From Planctomycetaceae bacterium TMED10 (GTDB taxonomy: Bacteria > Planctomycetota > Planctomycetia > Pirellulales > UBA7805), in NCBI GenBank assembly GCA_002168195.1, contig NHBP01000067.1, positions 5,772 to 20,848 on the forward strand: DNA of 15,077 bases, given 5' to 3'. Each line of letters begins with the position of its first letter. The stretch's first letter is position 1. A program made the position numbers and the translations under genes. The notes under the pieces are model-generated. The model saw nothing but the letters and a program-made list of their open reading frames with translations. It had not been told where the DNA came from and made no database searches. This document shows, in pieces, positions 8,005 through 15,003 of the stretch.

Positions 8005-9891
8005 ATGAGAAGCTTTCTGTCAGGCATGGTGCTTTGGGTGCCGGCGTTTTGCTTGCTGATAATCGCCACCGGTTGCCGTAAAGAGGCTGCGCCGGACAAG
8101 CATTTGATTCACCAGAAGGCAGAAGCAATGGGCGCACAAACAGTGGGTGACTTTGTCTTTACCAACGGAGCGATCTACACGGTTAACGAAAAGTATCCCT
8201 GGGCGCAGGCCGTTGCCGTAAAGGGCAACACGATTGTCTATGTAGGTGATAACGAGGGCGCCCGGGCATTTGTCGGGCTGGACACTCAGTCGATCGATCT
8301 TCAGGGAAGGTTGGTATTGCCCGGTTTTGTCGAATCACACATTCATATTCTGCTCGGTGCAGCGACCACCTCAGGGCTGACTTTGACGATGGCTGACTCG
8401 CTGGAAACGGTGTTGCGGAAACTCAAGGTCTATGCCGATACCCATCCGGACAGAAAGACCATTTTTGGCGCTTCCTACAGTGCTTTTCTGTTTGATGGCA
8501 CCGAGCCGGATAAAGCAATTCTCGATCAGGTGGTTTCCGATCGTCCGGTGCTGTTGATGGACCACACTCTTCATTCTGTGTGGGTCAATTCAAAAGCCTT
8601 GGAGGTGGCGGGTATTACCAGCGAAACCAAGGATCCTGCAGGTGGCCAGTACATCCGTGATGCGAATGGTGACCCGACCGGATGGATCAAAGGCAGCCCG
8701 GCAAGTTTACCGGTGCTTCGAGCCATTGAGGCGATTCCACCCTCTGCGATGCTCGCATCGATTCCGGAAGTGCTGGAAGGCCTCACGGAATTCGGTTTCA
8801 CAGCAGCGATTGATATGGGTAATCCGATCGCCACCGAAACGGGACTACAGACGATCGTCGATCTGGACCGTCAAGGCAAGCTTCCATTGCGGATGAGCAT
8901 GACGCATTTTGTAAACACACCACACGTGGCCCAAACGGCTTTAAAAGTGCAACGCCAATACGCCGAGCAGTATCAGAGTGACCATGTGTGGTTCGATACA
9001 CTCAAGATTGTCGATGACAGCGTGATGGAAAATCAAAAAGCTGCCATGCTTGAGCCTTACCTGACGAGCGGTGAACGAGGCTTGCTTTACTTTGACCAGC
9101 AGGCGATGCAGCAACTGGTTTTGGGGGCGGCTCAAATGGGGCACGGCACTGCGACGCATTGCATCGGTGACTGGGCCGTTCGCGAAACGCTTGATGCGGC
9201 CGAAGCACTAAGGCAGTCGGGAGATCAAACCACGCGGTTCATTGCCACGCATGTGCAAATGGTGCATCCCGACGACCGGAAGCGTTTTGGCGAATTGAAC
9301 GTGATCGTGCAGACAACCGCGAACTGGGCCAACTATCAGCCTTCCTACATCAAGCACATTGGCCAAATGCGTAATGATACGTATCAATTTCCGTTTCGCA
9401 GTTGGATCGATGGCGGAGCGATTGTGGCTCTCGGTGCCGATTGGCCGGCCACCCCCGGTGGCTTCAAGCACGGCGTCAACCCGTTCATCAATATTTATGT
9501 CGCGATGCATCGCCGCGTGCCCAAAAATTTAATTGATGAGTTCGCTTCGGCCGATCAGGTGTTGCCCCCGGCAGATCAGGTGCTCACGCTTGCAGAAGCG
9601 ATTGAAGGCTACACGATCAACGGTGCGAAACTGCTCGGGATTGAAGATCAGATAGGTTCGATTGAAGTGGGCAAGAAGGCGGACATGATTCTTCTGAGCC
9701 AAAACCTGTTTGAGATCAATGCAGAGGAAATCCCGAAGACAACAATTCTCGCCACGATGTTTGATGGCGAGATCATTCACGACTTGCTGTACGGCATCGG
9801 CGATAGCGATCAGGTTGACCTGGATGAAGTTGGCCGGGGCGCAACGGGGCCCTGCCTGCATGGAAGGAAGTACGAACACCAGCACCATTAG
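8005..9891 (+). CDS. Lipoprotein amidohydrolase, YtcJ/amidohydrolase-3 type
   Basis: A 628-residue metal-dependent hydrolase. The N terminus (MRSFLSGMVLWVPAFCLLI, then IATGC) is a lipoprotein signal with the lipidated Cys at residue 24, so it is probably anchored outside the cytoplasm. Metal-ligand motifs follow amidohydrolase order. GFVESHIHILLG gives His112 and His114. LKIVDDSVMEN gives Lys334, the expected carboxylated lysine. Then come THCIGDWAVRETLDAAEA, the His pair in HVQMVHPDD, and LGADWPATPGG with Asp479. A C-terminal composite-domain strand (GSIEVGKKADMILLSQNLFE) is also present. Relatives include N-substituted formamide deformylase and many uncharacterised enzymes, so the substrate is unknown. 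The tail HGRKYEHQHH is His-rich. AGGGG lies 6 nt before the ATG. It could be part of the preceding operon or have its own promoter. Confidence 0.88.
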   Translation: MRSFLSGMVLWVPAFCLLIIATGCRKEAAPDKHLIHQKAEAMGAQTVGDFVFTNGAIYTVNEKYPWAQAVAVKGNTIVYVGDNEGARAFVGLDTQSIDLQGRLVLPGFVESHIHILLGAATTSGLTLTMADSLETVLRKLKVYADTHPDRKTIFGASYSAFLFDGTEPDKAILDQVVSDRPVLLMDHTLHSVWVNSKALEVAGITSETKDPAGGQYIRDANGDPTGWIKGSPASLPVLRAIEAIPPSAMLASIPEVLEGLTEFGFTAAIDMGNPIATETGLQTIVDLDRQGKLPLRMSMTHFVNTPHVAQTALKVQRQYAEQYQSDHVWFDTLKIVDDSVMENQKAAMLEPYLTSGERGLLYFDQQAMQQLVLGAAQMGHGTATHCIGDWAVRETLDAAEALRQSGDQTTRFIATHVQMVHPDDRKRFGELNVIVQTTANWANYQPSYIKHIGQMRNDTYQFPFRSWIDGGAIVALGADWPATPGGFKHGVNPFINIYVAMHRRVPKNLIDEFASADQVLPPADQVLTLAEAIEGYTINGAKLLGIEDQIGSIEVGKKADMILLSQNLFEINAEEIPKTTILATMFDGEIIHDLLYGIGDSDQVDLDEVGRGATGPCLHGRKYEHQHH

Positions 9892-10061
9892 GAAATGCGC
9901 CCGGTCGGAGCCTCAGAATCCATGCTGCTAGCCCTTCTTTCATGCCCAGGGAGTCCATTTTGGTTAAAAAAAAGCGTGCGACAATGTGGCTTTGCTTGCC
10001 TGATAACGAAGCATTTTTGATTAATGGTTCGGAATGAAAAGAGTCGATTTTAGACAGTGGT

Positions 10062-10080
10062 GGCCTCCCGGTAGGAGGCC
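10062..10080 (+). other. Perfect GC-rich hairpin between amidohydrolase and DUF2490 gene
   Basis: GGCCTCC (10062-10068) pairs with GGAGGCC (10074-10080) around a 5-nt loop, about 170 nt after the amidohydrolase stop. The following bases are not T-rich. It could terminate the upstream transcript, stabilise an RNA end, or form a structured leader for the next gene. Confidence 0.35.
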
Positions 10081-10124
10081 CCGATGTGCCTTTGACTCTT
10101 TCTCATTTTCCTGACAGCTGTTTC

Positions 10125-10853
10125 ATGCGAATCCCGCGTTCTTGTTCCTGGACTAGTTTGTGCATCGGCGGATTTTTATGCGCGGTGTTCATAGTGCCAC
10201 CGGTGGTCTGCGGGCAGGACATCCAGGACCGCGGTTTGTGGCTTGCCTTATTTTCCCAGGGCGAGTTGGATATTCCGGCCACCGACACGGAGAATCTGTT
10301 GTGGTGGTACGATAGCCACGCCCGATTTTTTGGCGGTCCCTTCCCCGAGTTTCAAGGCATTGTCCGCCCCGGGATGGGATACAAACTCAGCGACAACCAT
10401 TCGATGTGGCTCGGTTACGCGTGGGTTCGGGATGTGCTTCCCGAGTTGGATGTCGAGGAAAATCGAATCTGGCAGCAGTGGGGATGGACCGAAGAGTTCG
10501 GCGATATTTCCACGCTCTGGCGGAGCCGGTTGGAGCAGCGATTCGTTTCTGTCGGTCCGCAGGTCGGTTGGCGGTTCCGACAACTGCTGCGAGCCTCCAA
10601 GCCGCTGGAGAATCATCCGCGGTTAACGTGGGTTGCCTGGGATGAGATCTTTTTTCACCTGCGCAACACGGACTGGGGCGCGGTGGCCGGATACAATCAG
10701 AATCGTGTGTTTGTGGGGATGGGCGTCACGCCGCGTTCCGGGAGTCCCTGGCGGACCGAAGTGGGCTATCTCTATCAGCAGATCGACATTCCCTTTGACG
10801 GCGCGAACCTGAGCAATCACATTCTCTCGGTCAACATCTATTACAATCCGTAG
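10125..10853 (+). CDS. DUF2490-like outer-membrane beta-barrel protein
   Basis: 242 residues from ATG 10125. The frame is open back to GTG 10086, but the Met at 10125 gives a clean signal peptide ending near VVCGQD. The mature part has the DUF2490 pattern: a Trp-rich opening (GLWLALFSQGEL), GYKLSDNHSMWLGYAW, ENRIWQQWGW, SRLEQRFV, WRFRQLLRA, then alternating aromatic strands, and a final aromatic strand ending NIYYNP. DUF2490 proteins are predicted outer-membrane barrels of unknown function. There is no recognisable partner next to it, and no good Shine-Dalgarno is visible. Its TAG stop directly abuts the stop of the convergent acyltransferase gene. Confidence 0.75.
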   Translation: MRIPRSCSWTSLCIGGFLCAVFIVPPVVCGQDIQDRGLWLALFSQGELDIPATDTENLLWWYDSHARFFGGPFPEFQGIVRPGMGYKLSDNHSMWLGYAWVRDVLPELDVEENRIWQQWGWTEEFGDISTLWRSRLEQRFVSVGPQVGWRFRQLLRASKPLENHPRLTWVAWDEIFFHLRNTDWGAVAGYNQNRVFVGMGVTPRSGSPWRTEVGYLYQQIDIPFDGANLSNHILSVNIYYNP

Positions 10854-11558
10854 TCAGTTTAATTGCCTGACTATTTTTGCAGGGTTGCCTCCGACGACGC
10901 AATCTGGAGGGACGTCTCGCGTAACAACAGATTCAGCTGCAACGATGGAACGACTGCCAATGGTTGTGCCTTTGAGGATTACTGCGTGGGAACCAACCCA
11001 AACATCGTCCTCAATCATCACTGGCTTTATCTCTTGGTCAGAAATAGCTTTGTGATCACGACGAGCTAAATAATCGATAGAATGTCCATCGTAATCGCGA
11101 ATACTCACTCCACCAGCGATCAGGCAATGGTTTCCAATCCGCACCGACTTCGCTGTATAAATTGAGCAGCCATGCCCAATGAATGTTGAGTTGCCAATTG
11201 ATAATTGAGGACTGTCCCAAACACTATTGCAAAACTCGAATTTTGATTTTCCCGAAAAATAAACGTCCGAACCGATGGAGATTTCTCCCACTCCTTGAAG
11301 AGAAATGAGTTTTTCCATTGTAAATCGCGAGCCAACATCTTTGCATTGACTGCGAAATAGAGGCTCAAACCAAAAGACCCGCAGCAGGCCAAGAATCAAG
11401 AACTTGATAGCCACTTGTGTCATGTAGAGGAGTGCAAAAAAGGGTTTGGTAAGCGGGCCAACAGGAACGCTTATATGCAGCAGTGCCAGCGCTAACCTTT
11501 TTGCATTCTTCCAGAACCAGCCTTCTCCACGGCGAAGTTTAACGCTTAGTTTTGTCAT
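10854..11558 (-). CDS. Left-handed beta-helix (hexapeptide) acyltransferase, WcaF-like
   Basis: 234-residue O-acyltransferase of the colanic-acid/serotonin acetyltransferase type, which transfers an acetyl or similar group from CoA to a sugar. A hydrophobic stretch (about residues 38-68) precedes the beta-helix and may associate with the membrane. Hexapeptide repeats run from about residue 90, for example LSIGNSTFIGHGCSIYTA and VRIGNHCLIAGGVSI. The catalytic loop DYDGHSID gives His159. The C-terminal coil is VWVGSHAVILKGTTIG, and the classic ending GNPAKIV follows. It starts at ATG 11558, with GAGG 9 nt upstream. It probably acetylates surface or exopolysaccharide. The DNA is more AT-rich than the genes to its left, and it is the first gene of the cassette-like region, so I suspect horizontal acquisition. 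Confidence 0.88.
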   Translation of the reverse strand: MTKLSVKLRRGEGWFWKNAKRLALALLHISVPVGPLTKPFFALLYMTQVAIKFLILGLLRVFWFEPLFRSQCKDVGSRFTMEKLISLQGVGEISIGSDVYFSGKSKFEFCNSVWDSPQLSIGNSTFIGHGCSIYTAKSVRIGNHCLIAGGVSIRDYDGHSIDYLARRDHKAISDQEIKPVMIEDDVWVGSHAVILKGTTIGSRSIVAAESVVTRDVPPDCVVGGNPAKIVRQLN

Positions 11559-11591
11559 ATACTATTTCCTCTTCAGGATCTTGTCCTGTCC

Positions 11592-11720
11592 TCAAGCGAA
11601 CCCTGGTGGAGTTCCGTCCTTAACCAAAGGCCGCATGTGGTGGCCGATGATTCCGTAACAAAAACCGCAAACTATCCTACCAGCAAAGCCGATGTAGCTG
11701 ACAACCTCCACAGCGGTCAT
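11592..11720 (-). CDS. Possible 42-aa hydrophobic small protein
   Basis: Short frame from ATG 11720 to TGA 11594-11592, starting MTAVEVVSYIGFAGRIVCGF and ending GTPPGFA. The first 27 residues are hydrophobic with Gly and Cys, as in a single membrane helix, and the tail is polar. AAGGA lies 9 nt before the ATG. It ends 33 bp before the acyltransferase start, same strand, so they could be cotranscribed from the TATAAT box near 11864. I recognise no family. Its support is only the ribosome binding site, composition and position, so it may be chance. Confidence 0.35.
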   Translation of the reverse strand: MTAVEVVSYIGFAGRIVCGFCYGIIGHHMRPLVKDGTPPGFA

Positions 11721-11794
11721 TGTCAGATTTCCTTGGGACCAATAACGTGTAAGAGATTAAATAATTTTGCCCATGGGACTCATGAAGGATGCTC

Positions 11795-11925
11795 GCCCAA
11801 CGGTTAGCTTGGCGATCTCCACTCGTCACCGAAGCGAGCAATCGTCAACCGCCACGGGATTATAGCAAACAGGAAAAGCTCTAAAACGCTGATGGGCGTA
11901 GCCCAGCTTGCAGGCTTTGTTAGGT
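11795..11925 (-). repeat. attC-like element A (cassette recombination site candidate)
   Basis: On the minus strand it begins with ACCTAAC (11925-11919, fits RYYYAAC), then AA and a CAAG segment. A perfect hairpin TGGGC-TAC-GCCCA follows (11905-11893). It ends with GTTGGGC (11801-11795, fits GTTRRRY). The end cores can pair (6 of 7 positions, counting one G-T). The inner segments AGCTGGGC and GCCAAGCT pair at 7 of 8 positions. The length of 131 bp is in the range of long attC sites such as Vibrio repeats. The two spacers between outer and inner boxes differ (about 10 and 4 nt), which is atypical. Confidence 0.5.
11859..11864 (-). promoter_or_regulatory. TATAAT -10 box facing the 42-aa and acyltransferase genes
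   Basis: The minus strand carries a perfect TATAAT at 11864-11859, about 33 nt past the element A hairpin. No convincing -35 is visible. A comparable TACAAT box follows element B and the putative element D at similar distances, which suggests cassettes carry their own promoter. Confidence 0.35.
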
Positions 11926-12085
11926 GACCTCTCACGAACGCGGAATCACGCCGACAAGTGCGAGGAGACCAACCACGGCAACGGCGGTCGGCAATACCGC
12001 GGATCGCTATCATTGCGAAGGCTGTGGAGGTATTTTTGAGGTAGACTGGGTCGAAGGCCAAGTCTGCTACGACATTGCCGAGTGA
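11924..12085 (+). CDS. Possible 53-aa zinc-ribbon-like protein or gene remnant
   Basis: Frame from GTG 11924 to TGA 12083-12085, with a TAG immediately before the GTG. The second half reads like a real protein: RYHCEGCGGIFEVDWVEG followed by QVCYDIAE, with a CxxCG knuckle and a later Cys. The first half is Thr/Ala/Arg-rich and less convincing. No Shine-Dalgarno supports the GTG. The frame begins inside attC-like element A. Another frame over 11942-12000 contains HADKCEETNHGNGG, so a frameshifted, formerly longer zinc-ribbon gene is possible. It lies upstream of the CNNM gene on the same strand. Treat as tentative. Confidence 0.3.
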   Translation: MTSHERGITPTSARRPTTATAVGNTADRYHCEGCGGIFEVDWVEGQVCYDIAE

Positions 12086-12109
12086 TGGTTTTCTTTCCTA
12101 CAATGAGTG
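12075..12109 (+). promoter_or_regulatory. Candidate promoter of the CNNM gene; copy of the cassette TACAATGAGTG motif
   Basis: TTGCCG (12075-12080), an 18-bp spacer, then TACAAT (12099-12104) make a plausible sigma-70 promoter, with about 50 nt to the CNNM start. TTTCCTACAATGAGTG (12094-12109) is nearly identical, apart from one inserted base, to the minus-strand motif at 15035-15019 upstream of the 91-aa gene. Confidence 0.45.
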
Positions 12110-12157
12110 GCGGCTAGCTTCCTCTGTATTTCTTGATTCTCTCGAGTTTGAGTAATA

Positions 12158-13306
12158 ATGCTGAATCGCACCTTTTTTTTACTGACGTTGGCGATTTTGA
12201 TAATGGCTGCGCTTGGTGCTGGATCGCCAATAGCAGCAAGCGAGAAATCGTCTTCCTACACGGGTCTCGCCGATCTGATTCCGCTAGCCCTGTTTTTGCT
12301 ACTGGCACTCGGAGTCTCTTTCCTGTGCTCCATCCTCGAAGCGGTTTTGCTCTCGGTCGGGCCGGGCCAGGTGCAGATGATGGTGGAGGACGGAAAAAAA
12401 TCGGGACAGATACTAAAAAACCTTCGAAGTAATTTAGATCGATCGCTTTCAGCGATCCTCACTCTTAATACCGTGGCACACACGGCCGGAGCAGCCGGTG
12501 TGGGGGCGGAAGTGGCACGCGTGTTTGGAAATACTTATCTAGGGATAGCCTCCGTCATTCTTACATTGCTGGTGCTTGTACTCTCGGAGATTATTCCAAA
12601 AACACTCGGTGCAAGGCATGCCAGTTCGCTTGCCAGCAAGAGCGCCATCTTGATTCACTGGCTCTCCCTCTTGCTCTTACCAGTAGTCATCCTTCTTCAG
12701 GGCATCTCAACTTTACTGTTTGGAAAAGCGAATGAGAGCACCTACTCTCGCGTCGAACTGATTGCAATGGCCGGGCTGGCTGGCCAGGAAGGCGACATCG
12801 GAAAAGCCGAAGCGGGCATGGTGCAAAATATGCTGCGCCTTAAAGTGCTGACAGTCCGCGACATCATGACGCCGATGACAGTTGCTTTCTGTCTAGACGA
12901 AAGCCTCACCGTCCGACAGGCAATTAAAGAACATATGCCGATAAAATTTTCTCGCGTTCCGCTGCGCAACCAAGAAGGGCATTTAAAACGATATTTTAAA
13001 TATACCGATCTTTTGAGATCACACTATGAATCGGCAGATGAAAAGACACTTTCAGAAATCGCATTTCCACTAAAAAACATTGCGGACTCCGCAAGCGTCT
13101 TTGATTCACTGCAAATGCTCACAGACGGTCGCGATGAAATGGTGCTCGTGTTAAATGAATTCGGACAAGAGATCGGCCTCGTTACCCGCGAGGATATTTT
13201 GGAAGCTATCGCCGGAAAAGCAATTGCAGATGAAGACGATGAACACGCCAGCCCACGTGATTACGCATTAGAGCAAAGCAAAACGCGGGGAAGCACCGAA
13301 CCCTAG
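12158..13306 (+). CDS. CNNM/CBS domain membrane protein (hemolysin-C/CorC-related, putative divalent-cation transport)
   Basis: 382 residues. A hydrophobic N terminus (residues 1-27) may be a signal peptide. The CNNM (DUF21) membrane domain spans about 38-200, with hydrophobic segments around 40-62, 95-118, 127-150 and 164-190. It contains the family stretches LTLNTVAHTAGAAG and LSEIIPKTLGARHAS. A linker with QNMLRLKVLTVRDIMTPMT leads into a CBS pair (about 225-345) ending GLVTREDILEAIAG. The C-terminal CorC/HlyC domain of longer relatives is absent. The family is linked to Mg2+/Co2+ or Na+/Mg2+ exchange. The gene runs opposite to its neighbours in the cassette-like region, and its promoter carries the shared TACAATGAGTG motif. 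Shine-Dalgarno is weak, so the start at ATG 12158 is moderately certain. Confidence 0.88.
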   Translation: MLNRTFFLLTLAILIMAALGAGSPIAASEKSSSYTGLADLIPLALFLLLALGVSFLCSILEAVLLSVGPGQVQMMVEDGKKSGQILKNLRSNLDRSLSAILTLNTVAHTAGAAGVGAEVARVFGNTYLGIASVILTLLVLVLSEIIPKTLGARHASSLASKSAILIHWLSLLLLPVVILLQGISTLLFGKANESTYSRVELIAMAGLAGQEGDIGKAEAGMVQNMLRLKVLTVRDIMTPMTVAFCLDESLTVRQAIKEHMPIKFSRVPLRNQEGHLKRYFKYTDLLRSHYESADEKTLSEIAFPLKNIADSASVFDSLQMLTDGRDEMVLVLNEFGQEIGLVTREDILEAIAGKAIADEDDEHASPRDYALEQSKTRGSTEP

Positions 13307-13334
13307 GCATAATTAAGCAAAAGATTGCACCTGA

Positions 13335-13374
13335 CCACATTAGTGGAACTGATACGCGTCGCAGTGGTTGCGAC
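13335..13374. other. Two short hairpins after the CNNM gene
   Basis: CCAC-ATTA-GTGG (13335-13346) and GTCGCA-gtggt-TGCGAC (13358-13374) are perfect inverted repeats within 70 nt of the CNNM stop. No T-run follows either. They may be a 3'-end or bidirectional structure, or part of element C. Confidence 0.35.
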
Positions 13375-13421
13375 ACCCAATGGTGGGCGAAGCCGGGCCT
13401 TGCGGGCACGACTTGTTGGGC
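13375..13421 (-). repeat. attC-like element C
   Basis: On the minus strand: GCCCAAC (13421-13415, fits RYYYAAC), then AA, CAAG (13402-13399), a short hairpin GGC-TTC-GCC (13394-13386) and ATTGGGT (13381-13375). The last is one base short of GTTRRRY and pairs with the first core, allowing a G-T pair. It has the same order of parts as elements A and B. It lies between the sulfotransferase and CNNM stops, 93 nt past the sulfotransferase stop. At 47 bp it is short, and the two arms are unequal in length. Confidence 0.4.
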
Positions 13422-13514
13422 GAAGCCTACGACGGCGTGTGGCCAACAGCAAGATTATTCACACTATGCTGCACTCTATTGAACTAAGAGAACGCAGTTT
13501 GCCGCAGGAGATTT

Positions 13515-14393
13515 CTAAAAAGGTATTTCGTAACCAAGCATCTCCATGCTTTCTGAGCAATGGTTCTTGAAGGTTTCTTTTTGTTGATTGCTCCACTTCT
13601 GATGAGCGGGTTCCCTGTTTTGAAAGGTAGTTTTAGCATCGACAGCCAATTCCACCGTTTTATCGAGGGGGCGAACTAGTGTTGACGCTGCATATTCAGC
13701 TGCCCCTTCATTGGGTTCGAGTTTCAAAAAGCTGATAATCTTATTCAGGACTGCCGCACTGTTTTCGACCATGTCCTGATGTTTGACCACGATGGCTTTA
13801 TCATCTTCGATTAAGTAGTGGTACTGCAATGCACCTTTATTCCAAAGTTCACAATGTTCCTTAAACGATAAAGATTTAAATGATCTGAAATTGCCCATGG
13901 AATAAACGACATCAATGCCGTTGCGATGTATATAAATATATTTTGAATTCGGGTAGAGCCAATTTAGTCCATCGGCAGAATTTTTGTCGGGGAAAACTTT
14001 CGCTAGCCAAACCTTAATTTTATTTTTGCAAGAAATAATAGAAGTGTTGGATTGATTTAAAATATGATAAGACAGGCCATACTGTTCTCCGAAGGTAGCC
14101 TTGAGGCAAAGCTCCATGATATGTTTCTTAAAAGCTTCTTCTTCTAACAGTATATTGCTCGGATGAGCCTCTCTGCTGATGTAATTATAAAGAATATTTC
14201 CAAGCTGATGCACGAGAATAGATTCGATGCGCGAGGCTAATACCGAGGGATGTTGTTCCAGCGCTCTGCATAGCACGGTTGTTCCCGATCGGCCCATCCC
14301 AACGACAAATACTGGATTATTCCAAAAGGGATAATTTTTTATGCCAAACAGTTTCTGCATAAAATATCTAGTATTTGCTTTTAGGATATCCAT
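13515..14393 (-). CDS. PAPS-dependent sulfotransferase
   Basis: 292 residues. The 5'-phosphosulfate-binding loop reads VFVVGMGRSGTTVLCRALEQ (about residues 28-47). The 3'-phosphate-binding motif YIYIHRNGIDVVYSM has Arg157, Asp161 and Ser165 in the expected spacing. The C terminus ends MEMLGYEIPF, as in many bacterial sulfotransferases. It should transfer sulfate from PAPS to a carbohydrate or other acceptor; planctomycetes carry many such genes, and the acceptor here is unknown. The DNA is clearly AT-richer than the left half (the 60 bases at 13861-13920 are one-third GC), which suggests acquisition. No strong Shine-Dalgarno precedes ATG 14393. The possible promoter TACAAT at 14570-14565 leaves a leader of about 165 nt. 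Confidence 0.88.
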   Translation of the reverse strand: MDILKANTRYFMQKLFGIKNYPFWNNPVFVVGMGRSGTTVLCRALEQHPSVLASRIESILVHQLGNILYNYISREAHPSNILLEEEAFKKHIMELCLKATFGEQYGLSYHILNQSNTSIISCKNKIKVWLAKVFPDKNSADGLNWLYPNSKYIYIHRNGIDVVYSMGNFRSFKSLSFKEHCELWNKGALQYHYLIEDDKAIVVKHQDMVENSAAVLNKIISFLKLEPNEGAAEYAASTLVRPLDKTVELAVDAKTTFQNREPAHQKWSNQQKETFKNHCSESMEMLGYEIPF

Positions 14394-14544
14394 TTATATA
14401 CCACTGCCCTTGCGCGTCTTGGCACTTCTGCTCTTCTCGTGAAATATCTTCTGGGTCATTTTTCAGTTTTTACGCTGATCAGGTTAGTTGTCATTATCCG
14501 CGCAGAGCAGCAGATAGAAAGACTCAAGGCAATCTGAGGTGGGG

Positions 14545-14571
14545 AAAAGTTAAGTAACACACTTATTGTAT
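14545..14571 (-). repeat. 27-nt cassette-boundary repeat, copy 1, with TACAAT box
   Basis: These 27 bases match 15004-15030 at 24 positions. On the minus strand the element reads ATACAATAAGTGTGT, then an RYYYAAC core ACTTAAC (14555-14549) and TTTT. TACAAT at 14570-14565 is preceded by TGA, as in an extended -10, and could drive the sulfotransferase gene. It lies about 39 nt past the hairpin of element B. Confidence 0.55.
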
Positions 14572-14593
14572 CAGACTATTTAATTGGTTATTT

Positions 14594-14642
14594 GCTAGGC
14601 GGCGATGGCCGTAGGCCACCTTGCGACCAGAGTTTGTTAGAC
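14594..14642 (-). repeat. attC-like element B, overlapping the stop of the 91-aa gene
   Basis: On the minus strand GTCTAAC (14642-14636) contains the TAA stop of the 91-aa gene, a typical arrangement for cassette genes and attC sites. It continues with AAACTCTGGTCG, then CAAGG, and a perfect hairpin TGGCC-TAC-GGCCA (14618-14606). A good GTTRRRY partner is not found: the far end reads GCCTAGC (14600-14594), or the element may extend to the boundary repeat at 14549. Confidence 0.45.
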
Positions 14643-14912
14643 CGCATTCCGTTGCGCACGAAATAGTGCGATGCCAATGCCTACCGCCCACAATGCGTTC
14701 GTGATCACCATCAATAGGATTACCAACATCATTTGTGCTCCAGCATGATTGGCGATGGACTCGCCTTGCTGCTCGCTGAGCACGTTCTTGAAGGCCTCAA
14801 AGTTCATGTCATAGAGCCCGACTCCGGAAACTGCATGATAGAAGAAAGCGAAGCAAATCGCCGTTAGCGCAAAAAGGCACATCAATACATAGACAATCCA
14901 CGCGGTACGCAT
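14637..14912 (-). CDS. Small membrane protein with two transmembrane helices, unknown function
   Basis: 91 residues with two predicted membrane helices, roughly 4-26 (WIVYVLMCLFALTAICFAFF) and 60-84 (MMLVILLMVITNALWAVGIG). They are joined by a polar loop of about 30 residues (NFEAFKNVLSEQQGESIANH). Basic residues follow the second helix (FRAQRNAV), so both ends are probably cytoplasmic. GGAGG lies 9 nt before ATG 14912, a strong start. The stop lies inside attC-like element B, and the gene is bracketed by the 27-nt boundary repeat, so it looks like a single-gene cassette of about 460 bp. I recognise no family; small two-helix proteins of this kind are common integron-cassette products. Confidence 0.7.
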   Translation of the reverse strand: MRTAWIVYVLMCLFALTAICFAFFYHAVSGVGLYDMNFEAFKNVLSEQQGESIANHAGAQMMLVILLMVITNALWAVGIGIALFRAQRNAV

Positions 14913-14972
14913 CGTGCGCGTCCTCCGTTCAAGAAACCTCGGTGTCGGATTTGCTTATGTGGTTTAATGGTG

Positions 14973-14996
14973 GGTGTGGCCGTCACCGCCCACACC
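14973..14996 (-). promoter_or_regulatory. Leader hairpin upstream of the 91-aa gene
   Basis: GGTGTGG (14973-14979) pairs with CCACACC (14990-14996), with two more inner C-G pairs around a TCAC loop. It lies between the TACAAT box (15029-15024) and ATG 14912, so it would fold in the 5' leader of that transcript. It could insulate the cassette from upstream transcription or affect translation. No T-run follows on the minus strand. Confidence 0.35.
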
Positions 14997-15003
14997 GGGG
15001 ATT

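Noticed and set aside
11804-12061. An 85-codon minus-strand frame reading through attC-like element A
   Set aside because: The reading crosses the hairpin and recombination-core sequence, and its product is Arg/Trp-rich and not protein-like. The 53-aa plus-strand frame is more convincing over the same bases.
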